Assembly: GCA_023396045.1 (NCBI GenBank)
Contig: JAEWXD010000013.1
Coordinates: 1-14,101 of the forward strand
Direction: 5' to 3'
Source of the DNA: Bacillota bacterium
GTDB lineage: Bacteria > Bacillota > Clostridia > Christensenellales > Aristaeellaceae
DNA length: 14,101 nucleotides
The translations under genes were made by a program, and so were the position numbers. This document shows, in pieces, positions 7,302-14,101 of the stretch (within the stretch, counting starts at the first letter, position 1; the number at the start of each line of letters is the position of its first letter). Under the pieces are notes generated by a model, which was not told where the DNA came from, did not search any database, and saw only the letters and a program-made list of their open reading frames with translations.

Positions 7302-8637
7302 TACAATTGCAGGCATAGCTACTGCTTCTGGTCAAGGGGGTATTGCCATTATTCGTGTAAGCGGCGCAATGGCAGAGCCAATCATGCAAAAAGTGTTTCA
7401 AAGTAAAACTACAGAATATCAAAGCCATCATCTGTATTATGGTCATTTGTTGAAAGATGGGCAAAGGGTAGATGAATGTATGGCTGTGCTTATGCGTGCC
7501 CCCAAAAGCTATACCAAGGAAGATGTATTTGAACTCCATACGCATGGCGGTGATGCAGCTGCTATGCAAGCCTTGCAAGTAATGTTAGATAATGGTGCAA
7601 GGCTTGCTGAAGCGGGGGAGTTTACCAAACGCGCTTTTTTAAATGGCAGAATTGACCTTAGTCAAGCAGAAGCAGTGATGTCTATGATTCAAGCCACAGG
7701 CGAGAGTGCTTTGCGCTCAGCAAGTCAACAACTCAGCGGTATGCAAAGTAGGTTCATTCAGCAAAGCAAAGAACACCTTATCAACGCTTTGGTAGGCATA
7801 GAAGCAGCTATTGACTATCCTGATGAAATAGACGAAGAAGAAGCCGTAGGCGAACTTTTGCCTAAACTCTATGCAATAGAAAAGATATTAGACGAAACCA
7901 TAGACGAAAAAAGCGCAAGGTTAATTCGTGACGGTTTGGATGTTGTACTTGCCGGCAATCCAAATGCAGGTAAAAGCACTCTATTTAATGCACTTTTAAA
8001 TAAAGATAGGGCCATTGTAACCGATATTCCGGGTACAACACGCGATTTGATTTATGGTAGTTTCTATATCAACGGCATATTGGTAAATTTAATAGATACT
8101 GCTGGTATGCGCATTACAGATGACCCTGTAGAAGCCATCGGCGTAGAAAGAGCAAAAAATATTGTAAGTAATGCGGATGTTGTACTCTACACGGTAGATG
8201 GGGTAAATGGGCTTACACAGGAAGACATAGCCTTTATACAAAGCATAGATAGCCCCAATAATGCAGTGGTTATCACAAAAACAGATTTACAACATAGCTT
8301 ACAGATGGAAGCTATACGTAGTTTTGCAAAGCATATACAAATTATGTTTAGCTCTGCAGTAAGTTCAAATGGTTTGCAAGAAGTGAAGGAATTTTTAAAA
8401 CAAAAGTCCACTTTGCCAAAAACGTTAATACTTACTCATACAAGGCATTTGCATGCAGCTAAAACTGCATTACAAAGCGTACGTAATGCAATAGAGCAAG
8501 CAAAAGCTCAGCAGGCTTTAGATTTTATTGCCATAGACCTTAAAGATGCGCTCTTTGCTTTAGGAGAAATTACCGGTGAAAGTGTAAGCGAAGATTTAAT
8601 AGACCGTATTTTTGAAAGTTTTTGCGTAGGAAAATAG
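7294..8637 (+). CDS. mnmE: tRNA uridine-5-carboxymethylaminomethyl modification GTPase MnmE
   Basis: MnmE works with MnmG to install the (carboxymethyl)aminomethyl group at C5 of wobble uridine 34 in several tRNAs, using GTP, a folate-derived one-carbon unit and FAD. The 447-residue protein is full length (E. coli about 454). It has the N-terminal folate-binding domain (IAGIATASGQGGIAIIRVSG), the helical domain, and an inserted G domain with G1 GNPNAGKST at 221-229, G2 GTTRD, G3 DTAG and G4 TKTD. It ends in FCVGK, where the conserved cysteine and the C-terminal GK are present. G4 has Thr in place of the usual Asn; this is seen in other TRAFAC GTPases. GAGG at 7281-7284 is 9 nt before ATG 7294, and the gene overlaps its predecessor by 8 nt. 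It lies apart from mnmG, rnpA and rpmH, its neighbours in many genomes. Confidence 0.97.
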   Translation: MNDTIAGIATASGQGGIAIIRVSGAMAEPIMQKVFQSKTTEYQSHHLYYGHLLKDGQRVDECMAVLMRAPKSYTKEDVFELHTHGGDAAAMQALQVMLDNGARLAEAGEFTKRAFLNGRIDLSQAEAVMSMIQATGESALRSASQQLSGMQSRFIQQSKEHLINALVGIEAAIDYPDEIDEEEAVGELLPKLYAIEKILDETIDEKSARLIRDGLDVVLAGNPNAGKSTLFNALLNKDRAIVTDIPGTTRDLIYGSFYINGILVNLIDTAGMRITDDPVEAIGVERAKNIVSNADVVLYTVDGVNGLTQEDIAFIQSIDSPNNAVVITKTDLQHSLQMEAIRSFAKHIQIMFSSAVSSNGLQEVKEFLKQKSTLPKTLILTHTRHLHAAKTALQSVRNAIEQAKAQQALDFIAIDLKDALFALGEITGESVSEDLIDRIFESFCVGK

Positions 8638-8646
8638 GAGGATAGT

Positions 8647-9213
8647 ATGAAAAAAATATTTTCTATATTACTTGTTTTTGTTTTACTTTTAGGTGTTGGT
8701 TATACAAGCGGTGCCCAAGCTAACACTGCAACCCAAAATAAGATAGTTGCAGCTAAAACTAAAAAAACAAATAAAAAGCAAAATACCATGCTTAAAATGA
8801 AGTTAGCAACTCGCTCAGGCCCTGGTACTAAATTTACCAGCACAGGCACATTCCCCAAAGCCACTTCTGTAAAAGCTATAGAAAAATATAAACATAATGG
8901 TACTGTATGGGTACTTGTAGAATTTAAATATAAAAAAGAATTATACCGAGCCTATACTGGTGAAAAACGTTTCAGAATATCAACTTCTAAAGTACCAACC
9001 ACTCAATATTTGAATAAAAAAGCCGTAATAAACACGCAAACAGATGTATTTTATGGCCCGGGTAGCAATTATAAAAAATATAAAAACCCAATTATTGCCA
9101 ATACAGAAATCACAGTGGTTGGTGTAGAAAATGGCTTTGCACATATTGACTATTCTGTTGATAAAAGCATTCGCAGAGCATATATTCCAGAATCTAACGT
9201 AATATATAAATAA
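8647..9213 (+). CDS. Secreted protein with two SH3-like segments
   Basis: The 188-residue protein has a signal peptide (MKK, hydrophobic core to about residue 19, likely cleavage after AQA near residue 25) and a lysine/threonine-rich linker at about 37-47. Two related segments follow: one with LATRSGPGTKF near residue 53, and one with VFYGPGSNYKKY near residue 136. The R-x-GPG-x-x-[FY] turn is typical of bacterial SH3-like domains that bind peptidoglycan or wall sugars, but no catalytic domain is attached. The protein is strongly basic, fitting a wall-associated location. AGGAGG at 8636-8641, 5 nt before the ATG, overlaps the mnmE stop, so the gene is probably last in the mnmE transcript. It is followed by the hairpin at 9229-9274. 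A precise ligand cannot be assigned. Confidence 0.82.
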   Translation: MKKIFSILLVFVLLLGVGYTSGAQANTATQNKIVAAKTKKTNKKQNTMLKMKLATRSGPGTKFTSTGTFPKATSVKAIEKYKHNGTVWVLVEFKYKKELYRAYTGEKRFRISTSKVPTTQYLNKKAVINTQTDVFYGPGSNYKKYKNPIIANTEITVVGVENGFAHIDYSVDKSIRRAYIPESNVIYK

Positions 9214-9228
9214 TTACCAATTGGTTTT

Positions 9229-9278
9229 CTGCAACATAAAAAGCATTCCAGGCGGAATGCTTTTTATGTTGCAGTTTT
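9229..9278. terminator. Bidirectional intrinsic terminator between convergent genes
   Basis: A perfect 21-bp inverted repeat (9229-9249 with 9254-9274) encloses a 4-nt loop. The inner GCATTCC/GGAATGC stem is flanked by A5 on the left and T5 on the right, so transcripts from either side meet a GC-richer hairpin followed by U residues. TTTT at 9275-9278 extends the plus-strand run. It serves the SH3-like gene on plus and htrA on minus; the htrA stop (9277-9279) lies at its edge, so most of the hairpin is downstream of htrA. Confidence 0.92.
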
Positions 9279-10527
9279 ATTGTTTAGCACCATCAATAAT
9301 GGCTAATTTTACTTCAAAGTCCAGATATTCTCCATCATCAAGTTGATTGGTGTTGCTCTTGTTTGCAAGATCCGGTACTCTGTATACTTTTACTTTTATA
9401 ATATCGTCTGCATTCTTTTTAGAAATAATTTCCATCATTTCATTGGCTGTTTTTACAATGGTATCATCAATATCTACAATAATATCATCTACCTTTATAC
9501 CAGCCAATTCAGCAGGGGAGTTCTTTTCTACATTGCGTACACTAATACCTTGGGGTATTTTACCGGAAAGTACGGCAGGGCTATTGGGGTTAATGTTGCT
9601 AATGGTTACGCCCATGCGTGGTTTTGGATTTTCTGTTAATGCTGTACCATGTTGCGCATCTTCTTTGCTTATCATTTCACCCTTGCCGTTTATTGCGTTG
9701 TCGATAATCTCTTTTACTTCATTAATTGGAATTGCAAAGCCAATACCATCAATGGGTGCGCTATTGGTTAAATTACTACGGTTAGCATACTTAAGGGTAG
9801 GGATACCGATCAATTCGCCACTGGTGTTAAATAATCCACCACCACTATTACCACTGTTAATAGCAGCATCAGTTTGTATCATTGTGTTATAGTTTTCAGA
9901 ACGTTTACCGTAGCGATCGGTATAATCACTGGTTGAAATTTTTCTATCTGTAGAAGAAATTACACCAACTGTGGTTGTACCGGGTAAGCTTACAGGGTTA
10001 CCAATGGCAATTGCCCAGTCGCCAATTTGAAGCTTAGAACTATCACCAAGTTCAACAGCTGCTACATTTAAATTTTTTACATGTACAATGGCTACATCTT
10101 TTAATTCATTATAGGCAACCAATTCAGCATCGTATTCTTTTTCGTTTACTACCGCTGTTAATCTGTTAGACCCCTCTACAACATGGTAATTGGTTATTAC
10201 ATAATCTTTAGCAACTACTACACCGCTGCCGGCACCATAGAGTATTTCGCTTTCACTGTTTGGATATGGGGATTCAGGGAACCTGAAACCAAATGGAAAG
10301 TCAAAACCAAAGCCACCAAAGTTGCCGTAGGGTTCGATAGATTTTGTTGCGTAATTGTTTATACCTACTACACTGGAGTGTACTTTTTCTACTGCTGCTG
10401 TGAAAGGGCTGGTAAGTATTACTTTTTCATCAGCTTGTACACCGGCAAAGTGGGCGCCTACAAAGCTACCAAGTAAAATACAAACAAGGGCAAATGCAAG
10501 AAATTTAGTTTTAAAGAATTTGTTCAT
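9277..10527 (-). CDS. htrA: HtrA/DegP-type serine protease with PDZ domain
   Basis: This is an envelope protein quality-control protease of the S1C (trypsin-like) family, probably anchored outside the membrane by its N-terminal helix (about residues 8-28). The 416-residue protein has the complete triad: H115 in TNYHVVEG, D144 in KDVAIV and S228 in GNSGGG. One PDZ domain spans about 304-385 and should bind substrate C-termini or regulate activity. Residues 67-83 are a Gly/Phe-rich loop before the protease domain, comparable to the LA loop of DegP. AAGGAGG (complement of 10536-10542) is 8 nt before the ATG at 10527, a strong site. It lies 80 bases downstream of scfB on the same strand with no terminator between, yet also has its own possible -10. 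Usual HtrA regulators of Firmicutes are not seen nearby. Confidence 0.95.
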   Translation of the reverse strand: MNKFFKTKFLAFALVCILLGSFVGAHFAGVQADEKVILTSPFTAAVEKVHSSVVGINNYATKSIEPYGNFGGFGFDFPFGFRFPESPYPNSESEILYGAGSGVVVAKDYVITNYHVVEGSNRLTAVVNEKEYDAELVAYNELKDVAIVHVKNLNVAAVELGDSSKLQIGDWAIAIGNPVSLPGTTTVGVISSTDRKISTSDYTDRYGKRSENYNTMIQTDAAINSGNSGGGLFNTSGELIGIPTLKYANRSNLTNSAPIDGIGFAIPINEVKEIIDNAINGKGEMISKEDAQHGTALTENPKPRMGVTISNINPNSPAVLSGKIPQGISVRNVEKNSPAELAGIKVDDIIVDIDDTIVKTANEMMEIISKKNADDIIKVKVYRVPDLANKSNTNQLDDGEYLDFEVKLAIIDGAKQ

Positions 10528-10553
10528 AAGTAATTCCTCCTTTTAACAACTTT

Positions 10554-10559
10554 AGTATA
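10554..10559 (-). promoter_or_regulatory. Possible -10 box for htrA
   Basis: On the minus strand TATACT occurs 26 nt before the htrA start codon, a plausible -10 location for a short leader. No convincing -35 hexamer is found 16-18 nt upstream (the bases there read ATAATT), so the promoter is uncertain and htrA might instead be read from the scf promoter. The rest of the 80-base gap (10528-10607) holds the htrA ribosome binding site and no other clear element. Confidence 0.3.
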
Positions 10560-10607
10560 ATCTATAAATTTGTCTAAATTATGAATGTGTTGTAAAAAGA
10601 TTGTATA

Positions 10608-11969
10608 TTACGCTTCGGCTAATTTTTCGTGTATATAAATGGCAATGGCGTTTTCTAAACGTTTGCGTTCTATACTGCATTCAAAATCTTCGGGGATATT
10701 GATATTGTTGTTAAAACTATATGCATTGGCAGTGCAACCACCAGAACAGTGGAATTTAGCCCAACAGTTTCTGCATTTTTCTTTGTTTAAAACATGGTTG
10801 TTTGCAAATACCCCTTGCATATAGGTGTCAAAGCTTTCATTTAAAACAGAACCCATTAAAAATTCATTTTTACCAACAAATTGGTGGCAAGGATAGATAT
10901 CACCATCAGCACTTACAGCCACATATTCATTACCTACACCGCAACCGTTTAAACGCTTTTTAATGCAGGGGCCACCGGATAAATCTACATTGTAGTGGAA
11001 GAAGCTAAACCATTTTCCGTTTTTTCTACGCTCCAAATAACGTACAGCCAGCTTATCATATTCGTTGCAAAGATCTTCATAATCTTTTTCTGTAAGTGCG
11101 TATTCTTCTGTTTCTGGGGCAACCACTGGTTCAATGCTAATTTGTTCAAAGCCTTGGTCAGCAAGGTAAAAAATATCTTCGCCAAAATCCTTATTATGTT
11201 GGGTATAGGTACCACGTACATAATATTGTTGTTGGTTTCTTGCTTCTACCAATTTCTTTGCATTGTGCAACACCCTGTCATAGCAAGACTGGCCACCAAC
11301 GCCAGGGCGCATTTTATCATGCACTTCTTTTCTACCGTCTATAGATATTACAACATTATCCATTTCTTTATTGCAGAATTCAATAATATCATCTGTAATA
11401 TGCAGTGCATTGGTAGTAATGGTAAACTTGAATTTTTTGTTGTGGATTTTTTCTAATTCTCTGCCATAGGCAACCAATTCTTTTACTACTTTAATATTCA
11501 TCATTGGTTCGCCACCAAAGAAGTCTACTTCAATATTTTTTCTATTCCCACTTTTTTTAACAAGCCATTCCAATGCTTTTTTACCGGTATCTAACTTTAA
11601 CATGGTACGGTTACTCATGTGGAATTCACCGGTATCCGCAAAACAGTATTTGCAACGCATATTGCAGTCATGCGCAACAAGCAAGCACATCGCTTTTATT
11701 ACAGAGGGACCTTCTCTTTTTAATTCTTCATCGGTGTAGGTATCACTTACATCAATTAGGCCTTCTTCTTTCATTTCTAAAAGCTCTTGCATGGTGTCTT
11801 TTACAGCACTGGCTTCAAACTGTTTGTTTAAAATTTCCACAATTTCTTCATGTGTATGGGAATCCCAGCGTTTTAATGCTTCATAGGCAATATCATCAGG
11901 CAAGTGAACAGAACCACTTCCTACATCCAGTGCAATTTTTAAACCCAGGGCTTCGTAACAATGTATCAT
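10608..11969 (-). CDS. scfB: SCIFF peptide maturase, radical SAM/SPASM thioether-forming enzyme
   Basis: ScfB uses S-adenosylmethionine and iron-sulfur clusters to cross-link cysteines of the SCIFF peptide to other residues as thioethers (ranthipeptide class). The 453-residue protein has an N-terminal peptide-recognition region (about 1-80), the radical SAM cluster motif CX3CX2C at C102, C106 and C109, the FFGGEP motif, and a C-terminal SPASM/auxiliary cluster region with many cysteines (GCGVG, YPCHQF, CRNCWAKFHCSGGC, FECS). The start at 11969 is chosen over the in-frame ATG at 12020: an AGGAG lies 5 nt upstream of it, the protein then begins MIHCYEALGLKIALDVGSG in line with the family, and the longer form would start inside the hairpin at 12001-12025. 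The adjacent scfA confirms the assignment. Confidence 0.94.
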   Translation of the reverse strand: MIHCYEALGLKIALDVGSGSVHLPDDIAYEALKRWDSHTHEEIVEILNKQFEASAVKDTMQELLEMKEEGLIDVSDTYTDEELKREGPSVIKAMCLLVAHDCNMRCKYCFADTGEFHMSNRTMLKLDTGKKALEWLVKKSGNRKNIEVDFFGGEPMMNIKVVKELVAYGRELEKIHNKKFKFTITTNALHITDDIIEFCNKEMDNVVISIDGRKEVHDKMRPGVGGQSCYDRVLHNAKKLVEARNQQQYYVRGTYTQHNKDFGEDIFYLADQGFEQISIEPVVAPETEEYALTEKDYEDLCNEYDKLAVRYLERRKNGKWFSFFHYNVDLSGGPCIKKRLNGCGVGNEYVAVSADGDIYPCHQFVGKNEFLMGSVLNESFDTYMQGVFANNHVLNKEKCRNCWAKFHCSGGCTANAYSFNNNINIPEDFECSIERKRLENAIAIYIHEKLAEA

Positions 11970-11996
11970 ATATTCTCCTAAAATGTTTTTTAACAT

Positions 11997-12025
11997 AAAA
12001 AGACCACGACATATTGCCATGGTCT
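11997..12025 (-). terminator. Attenuator-like hairpin between scfA and scfB
   Basis: Read on the minus strand, a 10-bp stem (12025-12016 with 12010-12001, eight Watson-Crick pairs and two G-T wobbles) closes a 5-nt loop and is followed by a run of five T residues (complement of 12001-11997). It begins 10 nt after the scfA stop and ends 28 nt before the scfB start. Partial termination here would give more precursor than maturase transcript. Confidence 0.8.
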
Positions 12026-12034
12026 ATTTTATCC

Positions 12035-12223
12035 TTAGTTTTGACGGTTTGTCTTACCTTCACGGCCGGCAATTTCGTTCTGTGCTTGTTTTTCGCAAGA
12101 TTGGTTGCCTACTGTGCAGCTTGTTTTGCAAGCGCTTTGGCAGGACGCACGGCATTCGCCGCAACCACCGGTGTGTACTGTGCAACGTAGCTTAGGATCA
12201 GCAATTGTTTTCATATGTTTCAT
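12035..12223 (-). CDS. scfA: SCIFF ranthipeptide precursor (six cysteines in forty-five residues), with an extra cysteine and C-terminal tail
   Basis: This 62-residue precursor peptide begins MKHMKT, as SCIFF peptides do, and has the nearly invariant core GCGEC, then SCQSACKTSCTVGNQ, with the six signature cysteines C21, C24, C28, C32, C36 and C43. ScfB cross-links these to partner residues as thioethers. Two features depart from the pattern I know: a seventh cysteine, C14, in the leader, and about 17 polar residues after CEK (46-62), where typical members end soon after the last cysteine. AAGGAG (complement of 12234-12239) lies 10 nt before ATG 12223. A promoter is seen just upstream. The maturase gene follows after a hairpin. 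The biological role of SCIFF is not established, despite its near-universal presence in Clostridia; no dedicated transporter or peptidase is visible beside it. Confidence 0.95.
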   Translation of the reverse strand: MKHMKTIADPKLRCTVHTGGCGECRASCQSACKTSCTVGNQSCEKQAQNEIAGREGKTNRQN

Positions 12224-12255
12224 GGAATTTCAGCTCCTTCATCAAAGATATAAAC

Positions 12256-12284
12256 ATTATACACAATTTATATTATTACTGCAA
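12256..12284 (-). promoter_or_regulatory. Promoter for scfA
   Basis: On the minus strand a perfect -10 TATAAT (complement of 12256-12261) is preceded after 17 nt by TTGCAG (complement of 12279-12284), a weak -35. Transcription would start near 12249, leaving about 25 nt of leader with the AAGGAG site. The -35 region lies inside the 3' end of the upstream kinase gene. No terminator separates kinase and scfA, so read-through is also possible. Confidence 0.6.
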
Positions 12285-13349
12285 ATAAAGTTTGTGTTTA
12301 CTTACTATGGCTTGTAACACTTTGAAATTTTTGTTTATTTCTTGAACCAATTTAAATTGTGTTCTACAGCGTATCAAATTATGCTTGTCTTTACTAATTC
12401 TAAAATAAGTGTCTCCATTTAAGTAGTCTGTTAAAAAACGCACACCACACTCTAATGTCATTAGTTTAGCACCGTAGGTAAGGCTTTCTATTTCTAAGTC
12501 TGTAAGGTATTTCCCACAACCTTTTAAAAAGCCTTCACAATAGGCATCAAATAAATCTAAAGAAAGCTGTACCTTATTCAGATTTTCTTCGTCTTCTAAA
12601 GCGGTACTTGCACCAAAACGAATGGAATCCCCAAAGTCATTGGCTACAAGCCCGGGCATAACGGTATCTAAGTCTATAATACATAAAGGTGTTCTTGTAG
12701 CAGCATCCAGCATAACGTTATTCAACTTTGTATCGTTATGTGTAACACGCAGTGGCAACTTGTGCTCCATTAGCAAGTCCATCAGCATAGATGCATTTTT
12801 TTCTTCGCTGAGTGCAAAAGCAAGCTCCGCATGTACTTCTTCCAAACGACCGGCTTTGTTATTAGCAATGGCTTCGTGCAATTGCCTAAATCGATCCGGT
12901 GTATCATGGAAGCGGGGGATGGTTTCACTTAATACATCGGCATTAAAATCATACAATAAGCTTTGAAAAGTACCAAAGGCCAATGCACTATTATAAAAAT
13001 CTTCTTTACCTTCGCTTTGGTTTAAACAAATGCTATTTGTAACAAAAGCATACATGCGCCAATAATTTCCGTTTTCATCTTGTACAAAACTTGTGTTTTG
13101 CTTGCTGGCAATCAATGTAAGGTTATGCCTTTCATCAAAGCCTTTATTTTGTAAATGGTTACTTACAGCTTCAATATTTTTCATAAGTGCAGGTACATCT
13201 TTAAAAATGTGGTGGTTTATTTTTTGCAAAATATAGCGCTTACTACTTGTTTCTAATAAATAGGTTTCATTAATATGGCCAGAACCATAGCGTTCACAAC
13301 GGATTGCTTGCCCCTCAATTTGAAACCGTTCAAAAATACTTATTTCCAT
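12276..13349 (-). CDS. NahK-like sugar 1-kinase (phosphotransferase/APH fold)
   Basis: The 357-residue protein has the aminoglycoside-phosphotransferase fold and resembles N-acetylhexosamine 1-kinase of Bifidobacterium (about 359 residues) along its length. Shared stretches, from memory, are YGSGHINETY (21-30), RVTHNDTKLNN with catalytic D206, IDLDTVMPG with metal-binding D226 and D228, and FGDSIRFGASTALEDE. Such kinases phosphorylate GlcNAc, GalNAc or related sugars at C1 with ATP. The start overlaps the stop of the upstream nucleotidyltransferase by 10 nt and lacks a good ribosome binding site, so translation is probably coupled. Pairing with a nucleotidyltransferase supports sugar-1-phosphate production followed by NDP-sugar formation. 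Sugar specificity is inferred; a choline or other small-molecule kinase is less likely given the close NahK resemblance. Confidence 0.82.
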   Translation of the reverse strand: MEISIFERFQIEGQAIRCERYGSGHINETYLLETSSKRYILQKINHHIFKDVPALMKNIEAVSNHLQNKGFDERHNLTLIASKQNTSFVQDENGNYWRMYAFVTNSICLNQSEGKEDFYNSALAFGTFQSLLYDFNADVLSETIPRFHDTPDRFRQLHEAIANNKAGRLEEVHAELAFALSEEKNASMLMDLLMEHKLPLRVTHNDTKLNNVMLDAATRTPLCIIDLDTVMPGLVANDFGDSIRFGASTALEDEENLNKVQLSLDLFDAYCEGFLKGCGKYLTDLEIESLTYGAKLMTLECGVRFLTDYLNGDTYFRISKDKHNLIRCRTQFKLVQEINKNFKVLQAIVSKHKLYLQ

Positions 13350-14101
13350 AATTTTTGTGGATATATTCCTTCGTCTTTCATTTTTTGTATAGACTGCATT
13401 ACAAATTCTTTGTCTTCTTTATAAGTTACACCAAACCAACGTTGAGAAGTGTGTAATACTTTTATGCTTGCTTTTTTCTCTTTAATTAGTTTATCAGGTA
13501 CAATGGTAATAAAATATTCGCATTTTAATGGGTTTTTTTCTAAGTTTTCTGCTAAGAAAATTGGGAATTGTTTCTCATATTCAGCTATCATCTGTTTTTG
13601 AAATCCCCAAAAATTCATAGATACTTTTGCATTGTGCGGTAGGGCAATGTAGTTTTTACCGTCTTCTGTATAGGAAGTAACACCGTCTATTTTTTCTATT
13701 TGCGTACGTTCGATTAAATCTACTAAGTAATTGTTTTCGTCTAATTGGCAAACACCACGTGCAACATGGCCATTTTCTGTTAGGGTTTTTTCTAATTCAA
13801 AACCAACCATAGCATGTTCAGTTTCTTTATCGTGTGTGCTTAGAAAATCTACCATTTTTGAAAAAGCTTCACGCCCATAAAAATCATCTGCGTTAATTAC
13901 AATAAATGGACCATCTACAAATTCCTTGGCACTTAATACTGCATGGGCAGTACCAAAGGGTTTTACTCTGCCTTCAGGCACAGCAAAGCCTTCCGGTAAT
14001 ACCATATCTTGAAAAGCATAGTGTAATTTTACTTTGCCTTTTAGTTTTGCACCAACCACTTCTTTAAAAATAGACAAATTTTCGCGTTTAATAATACATA
14101 C
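13340..14101 (-). CDS. Nucleotidyltransferase of the sugar-phosphate type (5' end outside window)
   Basis: The frame is open to the window edge, and the codons between 14101 and the TTG at 14077 (reading VCIIKREN) fit the family, so the true start and the N-terminal nucleotide-binding glycine loop lie beyond the window. The visible 253 residues contain RVKPFGTAHAVLSA and a VINADDFYG segment whose aspartates should bind the metal and nucleotide, then a long mixed region ending QKLWK. It is expected to join a sugar 1-phosphate to a nucleoside triphosphate, giving an NDP-sugar and pyrophosphate. Its stop lies 10 nt inside the downstream NahK-like kinase, strongly suggesting one pathway: kinase makes the sugar 1-phosphate, this enzyme activates it. 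The nucleotide and sugar cannot be read from the sequence. Confidence 0.8.
   Translation of the reverse strand, partial: VCIIKRENLSIFKEVVGAKLKGKVKLHYAFQDMVLPEGFAVPEGRVKPFGTAHAVLSAKEFVDGPFIVINADDFYGREAFSKMVDFLSTHDKETEHAMVGFELEKTLTENGHVARGVCQLDENNYLVDLIERTQIEKIDGVTSYTEDGKNYIALPHNAKVSMNFWGFQKQMIAEYEKQFPIFLAENLEKNPLKCEYFITIVPDKLIKEKKASIKVLHTSQRWFGVTYKEDKEFVMQSIQKMKDEGIYPQKLWK

Noticed and set aside
9347..9892. Long open frame of 181 codons on the plus strand across htrA
   Set aside because: It lies antisense to a clear htrA with a complete catalytic triad, has no convincing ribosome binding site and no recognisable motif; it is a coding shadow.
10995..11456. Open frame on the plus strand across scfB
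   Set aside because: Antisense to the well-supported radical SAM maturase; composition (many Phe, Ile, Cys) is what a reverse frame of AT-rich coding sequence gives.
11970..12020. Longer scfB start at 12020
   Set aside because: It would begin within the hairpin at 12001-12025 and lacks a ribosome binding site, whereas ATG 11969 has AGGAG 5 nt away and gives the expected N-terminus.
12035..12223. scfA as a metallothionein or ferredoxin-like protein because of its dense cysteines
   Set aside because: The GCGEC and SCQSACKTSCTVGNQ core and the adjacent radical SAM maturase identify it as SCIFF.
14075..14077. TTG at 14077 as start of the nucleotidyltransferase
   Set aside because: The frame stays open to the window edge and the residues before it fit the family; the N-terminal nucleotide-binding loop would be missing if it began here.

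Overview
This AT-rich window most likely comes from the chromosome of an anaerobic Firmicute of class Clostridia. Two gene signatures support this. One is an IspH (LytB) reductase fused in frame to a four-repeat ribosomal protein S1, lying behind cmk and plsC. The other is a SCIFF precursor peptide (scfA) next to its radical SAM maturase (scfB). I cannot name a genus. I see no phage, transposon, CRISPR, tRNA or rRNA; the window is a dense housekeeping and accessory stretch, and its longest gap without a gene is about 104 bases.

Layout. Positions 1-9213 are read on the plus strand and 9277-14101 on the minus strand; they converge on a perfect 21-bp hairpin at 9229-9274 that looks like a shared two-way terminator. 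The first plus-strand block (1-3810) holds the end of a HAD-family phosphatase that runs in frame, without a stop, into cytidylate kinase (cmk), then an overlapping plsC-type acyltransferase, then the ispH-rpsA fusion, closed by a strong intrinsic terminator (3824-3859). The second plus-strand block (3871-9213) is tightly packed: a membrane-anchored protein of unknown function, an MTA/SAH deaminase (mtaD), a WbuB-like GT4 glycosyltransferase, a small secreted protein, the tRNA-modifying GTPase mnmE and a secreted SH3-like protein.

The minus strand, in its own reading order, carries a nucleotidyltransferase cut by the window edge, an overlapping NahK-like sugar 1-kinase, the SCIFF peptide scfA with its own promoter, an attenuator-like hairpin, the maturase scfB, and an HtrA-type PDZ serine protease. 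Kinase plus nucleotidyltransferase suggests formation of an NDP-(acetyl)hexosamine from a free sugar. scfA plus scfB is a ranthipeptide (thioether RiPP) system; HtrA lies downstream on the same strand with no visible terminator between.

The points most worth a second look are: an SCIFF precursor with a seventh cysteine and a long C-terminal tail; the hairpin between scfA and scfB; a perfect Shine-Dalgarno sequence and in-frame ATG exactly at the IspH/S1 junction, which could yield free S1; and the in-frame HAD-Cmk reading frame, which keeps an internal cmk ribosome binding site.
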